Source of the DNA: Gonocerus acuteangulatus
Lineage: Eukaryota; Arthropoda; Insecta; Hemiptera; Coreidae
Assembly (NCBI GenBank): GCA_946811695.1
Contig: OX328125.1
Location: 99,228,143-99,292,142 of the forward strand
Reading direction: 5' to 3'
DNA: 64,000 nucleotides
Position 1 is the first letter of the stretch, and each line of letters begins with the position of its first letter. Under the pieces are notes generated by a model, which did not search any database, was not told where the DNA came from, and saw nothing but the letters and a program-made list of their open reading frames with translations. Positions 24,608 to 36,172 of the stretch are shown here, in pieces. Position numbers and translations under genes: made by a program.

Positions 24608-26292
24608 CAGGGTGTCCCGTAAATGTCTAGTCATATTGAGAGAGGTGATAGAGGACCCTTAGGGGAACAAAAAATGTTCTATGACGATTTCCCGAATTCT
24701 CGCCCATAAGGGAGAAAACGTCGTTTTATTGTTTTATCGAGACAAACGTGGTTTTTAGAAACATAATCGTTGTAGCTCCGTCCCAGATGGTACTACTAGA
24801 AAGGGAGTGAAACCAATCGAAAGCTGAGTAAATTTACTATAAGACTAGTTGGGATTAAACGTAAAAATGAATGAATGTAAGTATGTATATCTTACAAAAA
24901 GAAGGCAATTCTAAATTTCCTGACATTTTATTGATATTTCTTTCCAGCGTTACTCCTCATTGGGCAGGATCTGAGATTTCCGGGTTTCAGAAAAACTTCC
25001 TCATTTAACCAGCTTTCCATTCATGTGTCACAACCCTGTGTTATTGAAGTATTTGAACGGTTTAAGTACAAAAGTTTTTAAAAAAACATGGATCTGTGAA
25101 AAGAAAATTATATTTTTTTCTTCAGTTTATTCAAAAAGCTGAAGGGAAATATTTATTTTTATAAATGTTTACATAAATATTAAGTAAATATTTACTTAAA
25201 ACAATAAAAAAAAAATTACTTCCACGAATATAAAAAAAAATCTTAAAACAGTAAATAAATAAAATACACATTTATTTTGAATTTGTTAATTCAGGTAACT
25301 AATACCTTAATGGTCCAGGAGGCGGCCATTAAGGAACCCCAACCATACATTAACCTCAAAAATTATTATTTTTACCTAGATCACGCATTTCAATTAATAC
25401 TGATGGCTACGCTTGTGAAACTCACTGGGATTCTGAGCCCATGCGTTTTTGTTGTGGTAATTAAAAATTCTATCCCTCATAAATAATATGTACACAATCC
25501 TGTAAAAATGTGTTCAAATGCGTGATTTAGGTAAAAATAGTAATTTTTGAGGTTAATGTATGGTTGGGGTTCCATAATGGCCACCTCCTGGACCCAGTAT
25601 TAGTTACCTGAATTAATAAATTCAAAATAAATGTGTATTTTATTTATTTACTGTTTTAAGATTTTTTTTTATATCCGTGGAAGTAATTTTTTTTATTCTT
25701 TTAAGTAAATATTTACTTAATATTTATGTAAAAATTTATAAAAAAAATATTTCCCTTCAGCTTTTTGAATAAATTCAAGAACAAAATATAATTTTCTTTT
25801 CACAGATCCATGTTTTTTTTTAAAACTTTTGTTCTTAAATCGTTCAAATACTTCAATAACACAGGGTTGTGATACATGAATGGAAAGCTGGTTAAATGAG
25901 GAAGTTTTTCTGAAACCCGGAAATCTCAGATCCTGCTTATTGAGGAGTAACGCTGGAAAGAAATATCAATAAAATGTCAGGAAATTTAGAATTGCCTTCT
26001 TTTGGTAAGATATACATACTTACATTCATTCATTTTTACGTTTACTCTCAACTAGTCTTACAGTAAATTTACTCAGCTTTCGATTGGTTTCACACCCTTT
26101 TTAGTAGTACCATCTGGGACGGAGCTACAACGATTATTCTTCTAAAAAGTACGTTTGTCTCGAAAAAACAATAAAACGACGTTTTCTCCCTTATGGGCGA
26201 GAATTCGGGAAATCGTCATAGAACATTTTTTGTTCCCCTAAGGGTCCTCTATCACCCCTCACAATATGACTAGACATTTACGGGACACCCTG
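24608..26292. mobile_element. 1.7-kb foldback element, near-palindromic
   Basis: The left end reads CAGGGTGTCCCGTAAATGTC and the right end is its inverse. Similarity continues inward for about 780 bp: left arm to about 25390, right arm from about 25516, spacer about 125 bp. Arms differ by scattered substitutions and small indels, a few percent by eye. TA dinucleotides flank both ends (24606-24607 and 26293-26294), compatible with TA target duplication as in Tc1/mariner-like elements, though TATA context makes this uncertain. The small frame at 25277-25486 has no motif. RNA across it would form a long hairpin. Confidence 0.8.
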
Positions 26293-28018
26293 TATACACA
26301 TATATAGATATAGTGCTTGAGCATTCGACCAGTGTTCTGGAGTTCCAAACTCGGGCAACTCATCTTTGGGATCCCAGGTCGTCCCTAGGCCCACCCGGCT
26401 TTCCATTAATTTAATGGGTACTACTACAAAGTGGAAAATCAGCCGGTCGGAGCATTTTATTGACTATCTCCCTAGTGAGTCGTATGGGCAGGAATCAGAT
26501 GCCTCTACAGTATCTGCTCATCTGGGCCCTGGCTGCCAGTTAAGGGATACATTTTATAATTATATTTGTTTATGTGTGTGTGTGCATTGATTCGGAGAAA
26601 AGTCAGAAATTTGTAGATTTTACGGGATACAATATTTATTAAAGAGAACTCTACTTATTTCGCTCTCAAATGTGGCTACTCACTTTGAATTGTCTGTCAA
26701 ACATTTCCGAGCCTTTAGAACAATAACTTTTTTAAACACAATTTGAAAAGTTTGGATTATACTGAAGATTTCGTGGTTGTGTACAAAAACTCAGATAGCA
26801 TACTTTTCTTCCTAGCAAACAATATATATGGATACGTGGCTAATCATCATAGGAGCATTATTTTTGTTCTTTCGCAATGGAAGTCGCTGCACTAAGAACA
26901 AAAATTTCAAATTTACATTAGCTAAATATTAGATTGTGCCACGTAAAAAAAAAATCGATTAAAAGGCTGAAAAAAAAACATATAAATACAATATTTTCTG
27001 CTTAAGGTTTCTTAGCGGGGGAGTATTTTCGTTAATTATAGTGATAATTATACAGCTTTCACCAGCGGTTGGTTTTTTGACGAAATCGCATCCTGCTTCA
27101 TTAGATTGTTGTCCATGATTTGAATAACTTGTTTATAATTTTATAATGAAAATCATAACAAAAAAATCATTAAAATCATGATGAGGATGTGATTTCTACG
27201 AGATGTAACGCTAAAAAAATAAAACACTAGAGAAAGTCGCAAGAAAGAACAATTTATTAAAATAATTAATTAAAGGGACGCTACCGAAATTAATGGGGTT
27301 GCTAAGCGACACAGCTCTTCAAGTAGTCCTGAGATAAGTGTTTAGATGCGATCCGAAAGTGTCGGTTTCGTGAAGTTGTTGTCGTGATATCTTCGTACGC
27401 GTGAAAGGGCTACATGGCGAATGGTGCTCCATTATGGTTCTTCATTTTGTTTGATAATAACCGTAAATATGTTGAATAAAAACATTTACAATGTCTATGT
27501 TCTAAGGGAAGTAGAGGATATTAAAACTAATCAAGGCATTTGGAATACAATACTCCTAAATGTTTTAGGACTACATCCACAATGGACGAAAGGGAAATCA
27601 TTTTGATCATAATAAAGTAATTTGAGGAGTAAATAACAACCAGGTATTCCCGCCAAATAACGAAATTACCGCCAAAATCAATTTACAAATTTGACGTCAT
27701 TCTGTTACGATTTTGCTTCATCCGTGGCGCGAAATGTGGAGTCCCCAGATATATTCATGTAAACATCTAATCGGAGTATATTTTTTTAAACTTCTGACAG
27801 ATTTTCTGCTCCTTTTATGATGCCCTTTACCATGTTGATTTCTACTTCGTGTGACTGGGAAGGATGGATGGATTGGGTGTTTAAGGGCAGAAAACATCTA
27901 GGTCCTCACCGCCCTGAAGTGTAGTGCTAGAGAGTCGTGTATATGTCGTGAGAGGGATTGTAATTTTGTGTTTAGGAAAGTGCATGACAATCAACTGTAA
28001 TTTTTATGACCTGTACTC
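26293..28018. other. Unassigned stretch
   Basis: 26310-26560 is less AT-rich and has a 74-codon frame. It looks like a diverged repeat, but I cannot place it. The 61-codon frame at 27421-27606 has no motif. Confidence 0.25.
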
Positions 28019-28169
28019 TTTTTTTTTTTTTTTTTTTTTTTTTAACCTATGTCATTGCTTACGATTAACTTGTTACTTAGATACTAATAGAACTATTTGC
28101 ACTAAAACTAATACTAACATACAGTATAGCACTATTAATACAGTTAAGAGACTTGTATATAATTTTTTT

Positions 28170-28268
28170 TTTTTTTTTTTAATGCATATACATATGTATA
28201 TGTATATCTTTTTTATATGTATATATCTATTTTTTCTGAGTAATGTTGTATATATCCTTTTTTTTTAA

Positions 28269-28317
<49 letters not shown>

Positions 28318-28350
28318 TTTTTATATTTATATATCTATTTTTCTGAGTAA
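28170..28350. repeat. Tandem duplication with (TA)n expansion
   Basis: A segment running from TTTTTTAATGCATATA through TATATCTATTTTT to CTGAGTAATGT occurs twice in a row (about 28170-28245 and 28257-28350). In the second copy the central TA tract has grown to about 45 bp (28272-28316). Confidence 0.7.
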
Positions 28351-29115
28351 TGTCATATTTTTTTTTGGGGGGGGACTGGGAAGGAACCAGGTAGGTTGGG
28401 ATCCCCTTTCTGGGATCCTGGGTGCAAAGGGATAAAATGGGCGCTATTAATCGTCGCTATGGTAATCGTCGCGGAGCTACCCATAGATGGACAAAAAAAA
28501 AAGACAGAACAATACTTAGAATTACAAGGGTCAACAGGGTAAAAACTATACCAAAAAAAAAAAAACTACTAACACAAGGGGAAAAAACTTGGTTTAAGGA
28601 TCTAAAAAAACATTGGGTTTCCGTCAGCGCCTTGAGGAACACACAGAAAAGGTTTCCTGCCCGCTAGGATTACACGAGGCGTGTAGGAGGGAGAGCTTCT
28701 TGGATTATCCCTGTCATTGCTGGTGACTTCATCAACCACTCTACAAGATTACACGTGGCAGCTATCCATGAGTCTTTAGGTTCCTGGATATTTTACTTTA
28801 TTAGGTTCAATATGATCACTGTGTTGCAATTTTATTCCAGAATCTCCTCACCATTGAACAAGAGACAATATAAATTAATTAGTCTGTCCACTGAAATAGT
28901 GTAAATAATTATAAATAATAAGATAGGTACCCGTCGAGGTGATAACAAGTTAATGTTCGTTTTTTTCTATGAAAAACAGTTAGATTTTCGGAAAAATCAC
29001 TAATATTAATGCAATATATTGTAATTGTCATGATCTAATTAATTTCATTATTTTTTTTTTTTACAAATTTATTTTTTCTTTGATATAGTTGTTAGTTCCT
29101 TCTTATTTTATTTTT
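28351..29115. other. Unassigned stretch with a basic 81-codon frame
   Basis: The plus frame 28422-28667 is rich in K and R, partly from A runs. I see no known domain and no clear promoter or splice signals, so it is more likely chance than a gene. Confidence 0.2.
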
Positions 29116-29121
29116 TTTTTT

Positions 29122-29334
29122 GGAGGCCCGGTTGGTGAGTGTTAAGGGATAAGCACTTAACACTCCGTACCAAAGGTTGTGGGTTCGATTCCCACTATGG
29201 GATGGTGGCTTTTCTTTAGAAAATGAAAAGGCATCAGCCCGGTCCTGGCTAGAAAAGCGCGGTAACCTATAGATAACCCGTCCCTAAAATTCGTAGTTAA
29301 CATTTATGGACGTTAAAATTTAAATAAATATTTT
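29122..29334 (+). mobile_element. tRNA-derived SINE, family B, best copy
   Basis: The head starts GGAGGCCCGGTTGGTGAGTG and has a perfect B box, GTGGGTTCGATTCCCAC. The body reads GGTGGCTTTTCTTTAGAAAA, then AAGGCATCAGCCCGGTCCTG, GCTAGAAAAGCGCGGTAACC, and the tail ATGGACGTTAAAATTTAAAT. It is preceded by a T run. Other copies at 20080, 47114 and 56830 share head or body parts. Confidence 0.8.
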
Positions 29335-29679
29335 CTTTTTTAATTTATTTTTCACTTTTAACATTGACGTATAAAAAATAATTTGTCGCTTTAGTTGCGG
29401 AAGTAAAAAAAAATAATGAGTACAGATGCAATACAATAATTTAATTTATTTTTTTTTATGAACAATTTTTTTGTTTGAAAAATAAGTATTATGTTGTTTG
29501 TTAGATTGTGTTTTTTTGGACAAAATGTGTCAGGTTATCATTGCCTTGTGTTTTAAATTATTTTATTAAATCTGTAATAACCTGTAAATGTCGTGAAATC
29601 TTCTTTAGTTTCATGATCTAATGTATTATTTACTGTTTTTATTGTTCTTTACATTAATTTTGTAAATTTATTTTTTAGC

Positions 29680-29745
29680 TAAAGAAGATTGCTGAGGATC
29701 AGGCCTAATTTTCCAAAAATCTGACTGTTTTTTTTTAGTGTATAC
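29680..29745 (+). mobile_element. Penelope-like terminal scrap
   Basis: TTTAGCTAAAGAAGATTGCT, then CCAAAAATCTGACTG, follows the PLE terminal order, but the GAAAC half of the ribozyme is lost. Confidence 0.4.
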
Positions 29746-31583
29746 ACACAATCAAGTGGACAAAGTTTACAATTGCTTAAGAATGAATTGTACTTTCATA
29801 GGGGCCTTCTGACCGCGTTATTTCTATAGCTTGTTCAAATTTAAATTTTGTACATAAATAAATAATACATATTGTACAATAAAGAGTTCATAAAAAAAAT
29901 ACAACAGATGATGCACCTTTGTAAGAATTTCCCAGACAAGTAGAAGCAAAGTTATGAGTGCCTGAGTAATTTTCATAGACAAACTATTTATCTGACCTCT
30001 CTACGAATACTATAGAATTAGTGGATGATGAGGAAAACGAGAAAAATACAAAGTGAGTTAATTCTGTTTTTGAAGTACCAATAAGTAGGTCAGCAAGATG
30101 TATTCATGTACAATGTTCAACAAGTTGGCTTGGTTATATAAGATTTCTGTTAGATCCAATTTTCGTTGTACACACGTCAACGCCGGGTACATGAGCTGGT
30201 CGACGACAAAATGTCAAACCCCTTAAGCTACTAAACTTCATTAATGAGGTTCTTATTCAACCGGTGTCTTTCCTCCGCTTTATCGCTAAGACTTTTTATT
30301 CCAGCGCCTGATATAAATTGCAGACTAGAGCATCGTAATGCAAATACGGCGGAACCCGTTCAAAGGGAATGCAAACATCCTACACACGTAATCCTAATGT
30401 CCACATGTGGATTCGCCTACGAGTTAATGACTCACAGGATATGGAGTTGAATGCTCTAGATAAAACAGAACTACACATGTTCCGTTAGCTTTGCAGGCGG
30501 AGATATTTTAGTTCTGCGTGTGGTAGAAAAGATTATGCTCAAATATATGAGTGTCTGCACGTTATCTGTTCACTCATATCTAACGACAAAGAACAAACTT
30601 ACATTCTGACGTTACACTTACAGTGAAACACTTACTAACGGAATGCAAAATACAAGATCATCTATAAATACCTTATACCTTAGAGGAATTACAGGTGAAG
30701 GGTATCGCTTTTATTTATTAACATCATACTAAAACTTTTAAAACACCATAATCTACACAAATTCATTTAATTCCCGTTTATAATTTTGATGGATTTGGTT
30801 GTATATTTAAAAATAAGCCCCGTAACATGCCACAAGGGTCCAGAGGGCCTTCAACAACTGATTCTTGACCATTCAGACCACTAGAGAGATAGTTTGGTCA
30901 GTAGTATCCTTCGGCCGCATGATTTTCTCCTTAGCAGGTACCCAGTATAGGTAGGATGAGCTTAACACAACAAATCCAATCCTTGAACGACTAGTCTAGT
31001 AGATAAAATTTGTACTACAAGAAGCTAGTTTTGAACTCAAGTCCCACAGATAATAAGGCTCTATCAGTGACCTAACCTTGCCCCTCCCCCCGTTGTAAAT
31101 TTAATCAATTGCATTTATTCCTGTAATTGTCTTTGTAAATTATTTATCTGTTTATATATCTATGTAAATTATTAATTATTTCACTAAACATGAGTTATGT
31201 AAATAGTATTCTTCGAAAAAAGTATATTATATAATTTTTTGATCACCTGATATTTTTTTCTATTTATTTTATCTTTAGCTTAAATAGTTATTTAAATCAA
31301 GAAGTAAGTCGAAAAACATAAATTATTTTAAATATGTACATCATATCGCACTAGTATTTCTAAAGTGCCACAACTCAAAAATCTGTGATTTTCAGTTACG
31401 ACTATGAAAGACATGGTAAATATCTCTTTATCAGCCATCAAAACTGTATGTACCTAGCTACAGAGGTTGTGCATCAGAGGGCACTTGAGTCGATCCATGC
31501 AAAAAGAGCTTCGGTCAAAAATTAGTAGTTTTGAGAAAACTAGACTGAAATCCCTTCTACATGGAATAATAAAACTACTAATA
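29746..31583. other. Mostly unassigned
   Basis: No gene recognised; a 68-codon frame at 30244-30450 has no motif. Confidence 0.3.
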
Positions 31584-31753
31584 GGTACTGACCACGCCCG
31601 ACATTGCACCGAAGTTAAGCAATGTCGGGCGTGGTCAGTACCTGAATGGGTGACCGACCACGTGCTGTTGGCATTAGAAAAGGGTGGCAACCTGTAGATA
31701 GCCCGGCGCTAACAGCCAAATAGTTGATGCGCCGTAAAAAAAAAAAATAAAAT
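31584..31753 (+). mobile_element. 5S-rRNA-derived SINE with a palindromic head
   Basis: 31607-31672 follows animal 5S rRNA from CACCGAAGTTAAGC (A box) through GTCGGGCGTGGTCAGTACC and GGGTGACC to the 3' end (CCACGTGCTGTTGGC), with a small deletion before CCACGTG. After it come the body AGGGTGGCAACCTGTAGATA, the hairpin-forming tail CGGCGC...GCGCCG and an A-rich end. The first 23 bases (31584-31606) are an exact inverse of 31620-31642 inside the 5S part, so the start of the element is a perfect hairpin around the A box. SINEs of this kind (5S-headed, 'SINE3') use the internal 5S promoter. It is not a functional 5S gene, because the 5' half is replaced. Confidence 0.85.
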
Positions 31754-32049
31754 AAAATAAAAAATAAATAAAACTAGGACTATGTTTCTATGGCAACTAT
31801 GTATTGGACTGAAGTCTTTTTAATATAGAAATGTGTAGTTGCCTTTAGATACAAAGAATTCATCACTCATACTAATGAAAATATTATCCGAGCTCATATT
31901 GGGAAAAAATGGACTGAAGTTCTTTTTGCATGGATCGATTCACTTGTGTCTCCTTTCCTGTCTTAATGCTATGTCCCCTACATAGGCAAGAGCAGCACAT
32001 TTTCAGTTGAGTTTTATTTTGAGTTGTGTCACTATAGAAATACTTGTGC

Positions 32050-32121
<72 letters not shown>

Positions 32122-32640
32122 CTGAAGTATTAGCAATATTTGTGCAGCGATGAAAACTTGAATCTCAAAATACACTATCTATCTTACTCACAAGCACATC
32201 CTTAGGGAGGGGAAATTTACCTGAAACAATAGAAAAAAAAATGTTAATCCAATGACAATAAAATGTATATAAATACACAGATAAATGATGAGGAATCCAT
32301 AGAGATTACCAAGACGCATTTGAAGAAGAATTCCATTAGAGAATGGTAATATAATTGATGACGCTTCGTAGGTTTTATCTAAATCTAGAGTAAGCAGGGT
32401 TTTATCAATGCTGATAATGCGGGATATTGGAGTGGAAAAGGAACTCTAAGCGCAGGAGGGTTTTATTCCTTTAAATACCAAACGTTAATACATGTTATTA
32501 AATTTTTAATAATCAGCTAAATAAATTAACACTCCGATGGCCACGCCCTTAAAAATCACCTAAACGGACGCATTAAATCTGTCAGATATACGAGTAGTCC
32601 CGATTTCATACTGCGAAGTACGCGTTCAGACTGCAAACGT
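31754..32640. other. Spacer with a long (TA)n tract
   Basis: The microsatellite occupies about 32051-32118. The rest shows no gene or element I can name. Confidence 0.5.
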
Positions 32641-32641
32641 G

Positions 32642-32705
<64 letters not shown>
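32642..32705. repeat. (TA)n microsatellite
   Basis: About 60 bp of AT dinucleotides just outside a 28-bp inverted repeat (32714-32741). Confidence 0.95.
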
Positions 32706-32712
<7 letters not shown>

Positions 32713-32837
32713 TCCTCTTCGACCGGAAATTTTAGTTTGCTGGCAACGTATTGTTTGTAAATATTTGTTATGAATGCCAGCGAACTGGAGAAGAGAAATA
32801 TGATTTTTTCTGAATCATTAACTATAATATATATATA

Positions 32838-33922
32838 CTAGCTGACCCGGCAAACGTTGTTTTGCCATATATATAATTTCCTAGCCATATAAATAATTTT
32901 CGGATCTGCTATTTCGCAAGTTTCGAGCTTTACTTGTACTGCGGCTCAAATCAGCCCCTTTGCGTTTTCTTGGCATTGCTCACTGTACAAAACATACATA
33001 AATAGAATTAATGATGAAAAATGTTAAAAGTATAATTAGGGCCAGGATTTTTGCCGCAGTTTTGAAATGATTAGTTTTAATTTATGAAATTATAACAAAA
33101 ATATAAGTTTTATGGAAAAAATTTTCAAACAAAAGTAAAAAATTAAATTTTATGAAAACATTGTCTCTTATAATTTTTTCATACAACCAATATTTCCATT
33201 GACATTTCAAAATAAAGATTCATAATGATTGATTTTTTGTAAACTATGAAAATCTTAATTGTTTAATTACATTTTTTTAATAAAATTAAATTAAAATTAC
33301 ATTTTTATAAGATCAACAACATTTTCGATATAAATAAAAAAAAGTATACTTACAACACAAAATCCGTTGTTATTGGAAGCTCGTGTCACGTGTTGAGTAC
33401 TTTTGAGGTTATAAAATCACTTGATTATTGATTGTTATTGATAAAATAGGAATGATTAAAAGTTAATATGAGAGTTACACTGAGATAGCAAAATAATAAT
33501 TGTCAACGTTACTACTACACTTGATGCATAAACAATAATGATGGCCGACAACTGTGTAGGGAGTGAGAAAGAAAGGAGACCGGCTTCGTTCTCATCCCTA
33601 CTCCGTGCTGTTTACTGGGTCAGAAGTGACACCTGTAGTAATTAAATAATTTTATTTAAATAATTAAATAAGGGTTGATCGTAGAAGGGTGAAAATTGAG
33701 GATTGTATGTATTTTTGTATGTTGTATCATAAAAAAATAGAAATTAAAAATTTTGTCTAAAAAATAAAAAAAAAATTAGGGGTGGACTACCCCTAACATT
33801 TAGGGGGATGAAAAATAGATGTTGGCCGATTCTCATAGATACCGGATAAGCACAAAAAATGTCATCAAAATCGGTCAAGCCGTTTCGGAGGAGTTTGGCA
33901 ACGAAAACTGTGACACGAGAAT
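32838..33922 (-). mobile_element. Non-autonomous Helitron
   Basis: On the minus strand the 3' end is a hairpin GGCAAA-ACAACG-TTTGCC, then GGGTCAG and CTAG, followed by T. That is the canonical Helitron 3' end. The 5' end is near TCTCGTGTCACAGTTTTCG (plus-strand 33902-33920), with the insect-style block GGCTTGACCGATTTTGATGA just inside. There is no Rep/helicase frame, so it depends on a partner. A (TA)n tract (33935-33979) abuts the 5' side. The exact 5' boundary is uncertain, because the base before TC is T rather than the expected A. Confidence 0.7.
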
Positions 33923-33932
33923 TTTATATATT

Positions 33933-33934
<2 letters not shown>

Positions 33935-33979
<45 letters not shown>
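33935..33979. repeat. (TA)n microsatellite at the Helitron 5' side
   Basis: About 45 bp of AT dinucleotides adjoining the Helitron. The 61-codon frame crossing it is spurious. Confidence 0.95.
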
Positions 33980-33980
<1 letters not shown>

Positions 33981-34013
33981 CTGCGAGCAAACTAAAATTT
34001 CCGGTCGAAGAGG

Positions 34014-35814
34014 CAAATATTTCAAATTTTTTACTCACAATTAACTTCATTAACTGGATTGAAGACGCATCAATTACTAAGTTTTACCTGAAAAAAACGC
34101 TTAACTAAACAGGGTACATACTTTGCGCATATATTACAAAATAACAAGTTAACACCTTAATTTTGAGGCGATAAAACGTAGATATTTCTGTTACGTGAAC
34201 CGCGATAAGTTGCAGTATATATAATTATATGATCGATATGTATGTATTTTCCAATGGAGCGATACGAGACCCATATGGCTCATTAACATTTACAAATGAC
34301 AAATTAATTTTGAAATTAAAAAATAAAGTATATTAGTGTAATTATTAAATTTTAATTACAAAATGCCTCCCACCAATACGATTTAGACAGTTTGTCTATT
34401 TTTTTTTTCTATTTCACACAACGGCGTGTGCAATACGACATACATTTGCGTCGTTACGTAGTCAATATGTTAAGTCATCAAATGCAGTCTTGCTTCATAA
34501 TTAGAGTCAAACCTAATTTTCGGCTTCCAAGAAAATCCAACTAATAATGTTTTATTATAAATTTTTCTGAATTCCAAACTTATCCTAACTAATTCAAATG
34601 TTATTTATTCCGTTTAAAAATGAAAAACAAAACTATAATTTAAGTACACTTACTCACATTTTAATTATAGCAATTTCTGGTAAGTAGCGATTAGAATAAA
34701 AAGAATTAGGAACATAAATTCCGTCGGGTACAATCATTAACAACAGCTAACAAGTATTTCTAGATTTCATTTGACATTTCTGATTTATTGCATAAACAAA
34801 CCTATTTTTACCTTTTTATTTTGTTACTTTAATATTTTTGCAATTGATATGAGTAATTTTTAAAGAAATCCATAAGCCAATAAACTTCGTAGGGCAGAGG
34901 CTAGGTCACAAAAAAAAAACAATATATACTCTCACTGTGTTATGGATTTAACAATTGGTGTAATTAACCATATTTTGGTAATAAAGAACCAAAAATACCG
35001 AGAAATTTTCGTTTAATACGGAAGGAATGTTTAACAGACTGAATAAACTCATTAAAAGTAGGAATTTTTAGCTCTATGAAAGAGTTGTATAAAAGGCGAT
35101 CTAGACTTCCTGATTTGGATTGGAAGATGGAGGTCAGTGTTTCCTCCATAAGGGGTCGCGGCATCCGGGAAGACAAAAACGCCACGAGAGAGAAACGGAA
35201 GAAGAGCCTAGAAGAGAGAGAAGAAAAAGCAAGAGAGGGAAGAGGCGGTATCCGTGGAAGAGTGCCGTTATGGTAGAAGAAGTCTGTACTAGGTCTTCCA
35301 AGGGATCTGCAATATCCCCAACGAGAATGGAAGACGACCTCTTGATTAGGTAGTCTGCTCCGAAGAGAACACACAATACAACGTGAGTACGGGCTAACGA
35401 ACACCGATTCCTGGCTTAGGGAAGACAACGAGGAGTATACAATGGAACCACGCTCAAACATCATTAAAGCAAGCTAAACAGCACAATGCTATCGGACGGG
35501 AGACTTGGCTTTTGTCGGTACTGTTACTGAAAATGAACAATCTGGTGACATTTACTTCACAAAAATATTGCACATTAAGTAAAAAGTTGAACTTTTAGTA
35601 TTGGATTGTAGTAAAGAAAATGAAAGTGTAGCCTTAAAAGTACTATATATCTGGGGCGGGAACCCAGAACAGCATTGTTACAGAACAGCAAGCAAGATAA
35701 TACCAGAAGTGCATACGGGAGTTCACCATGCATTATACATAATTTACACGAGCTTAGAACATGTACCTCTGTTTATGCCTGGCTTTCTGACAAGTGACAA
35801 GTAATCCATAATGG
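34014..35814. other. Unassigned stretch with the longest open frame of the window
   Basis: The 166-codon minus frame 34964-35464 overlaps a plus frame (35076-35276) rich in E, K and R. The DNA strand there is purine-biased, which by itself opens frames on the other strand. I see no domain or signal peptide in either. A small gene is possible but unsupported. Confidence 0.2.
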
Positions 35815-35916
35815 AGATGGAGATAGTTAGCCGTTGCGGTGATACGAAGTCAAGGGATGGTTGGGACTCGGCTAGGAGAGAAAAACGTCAGATCTTCAGG
35901 AAGAAATCTGTATTGG

Positions 35917-35946
35917 ATGTTTCGCCTGCACCTAGTGTTCTTCAGC
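35917..35946 (-). ncRNA. Hammerhead-like motif, inverted arm
   Basis: On the minus strand: CTGAAGA core, ACACTAGGTGCAGGC region, then GAAACATCC where the cleavage triplet GTC has become ATC. Core partly conserved. Confidence 0.45.
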
Positions 35947-36073
35947 ACAAAAAAATGTCTAGGGGAAGGGAGGAAGACCAAATGTCAAATGTGGGAACAT
36001 TTAACTGTCTTCTTGGGGGGTAACCAAACTATCTTCTTGGTCTTCCTCCCTCCACCCAAGGCATTCATGAGTG

Positions 36074-36096
36074 CTGATGAAGACTCCCGAAACGTC
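36074..36096 (+). ncRNA. Hammerhead-like motif with shortened stem II
   Basis: CTGATGA is followed after only eight bases (AGACTCCC) by GAAACGTCC. All core bases are intact, but stem II is almost gone, so activity is doubtful. Confidence 0.5.
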
Positions 36097-36172
36097 CAAT
36101 ATAGATTTCTGCCTAAGATCTGACGTTTTTGTGTCCTACCCGAATCCCAACCATCCCTTCGTATCCTGACAA

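Larger units (their letters stand above)
32714..34013. repeat. 28-bp inverted repeat bracketing a Helitron
   Basis: Left arm 32714-32741 and right arm 33986-34013 are exact inverses (core TTCGACCGGAAATTTTAGTT). The Helitron at 32838-33922 and a (TA)n tract lie between. The arms may be TIRs of an older element in which the Helitron landed, or two inverted copies of one repeat. Confidence 0.6.
35815..36172. mobile_element. Penelope-like inverted terminal pair
   Basis: Left arm (about 35815-35982, minus) and right arm (about 36038-36172, plus) are inverse copies. The right arm reads GGTCTTCCTCCCTCC, CTGATGAAGACTCC, CGAAACGTCCAATATAGATT, GATCTGACGTTTTTGTG, CCGAATCCCAACC, TTCGTATC. The left arm is its complement. 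About 55 bp separates them, so the whole locus folds back on itself. No coding DNA remains. Both arms carry ribozyme-type cores. It is far better preserved than 17282-17537. Confidence 0.75.

Noticed and set aside
26310..26560. Possible SINE or LINE piece with higher GC
   Set aside because: No clear A or B box, RT motif or second copy in the window; left unassigned.
31603..31672. Functional 5S rRNA gene
   Set aside because: The 5' half is replaced by an inverted segment and a SINE body and A tail follow; it is a 5S-derived SINE.
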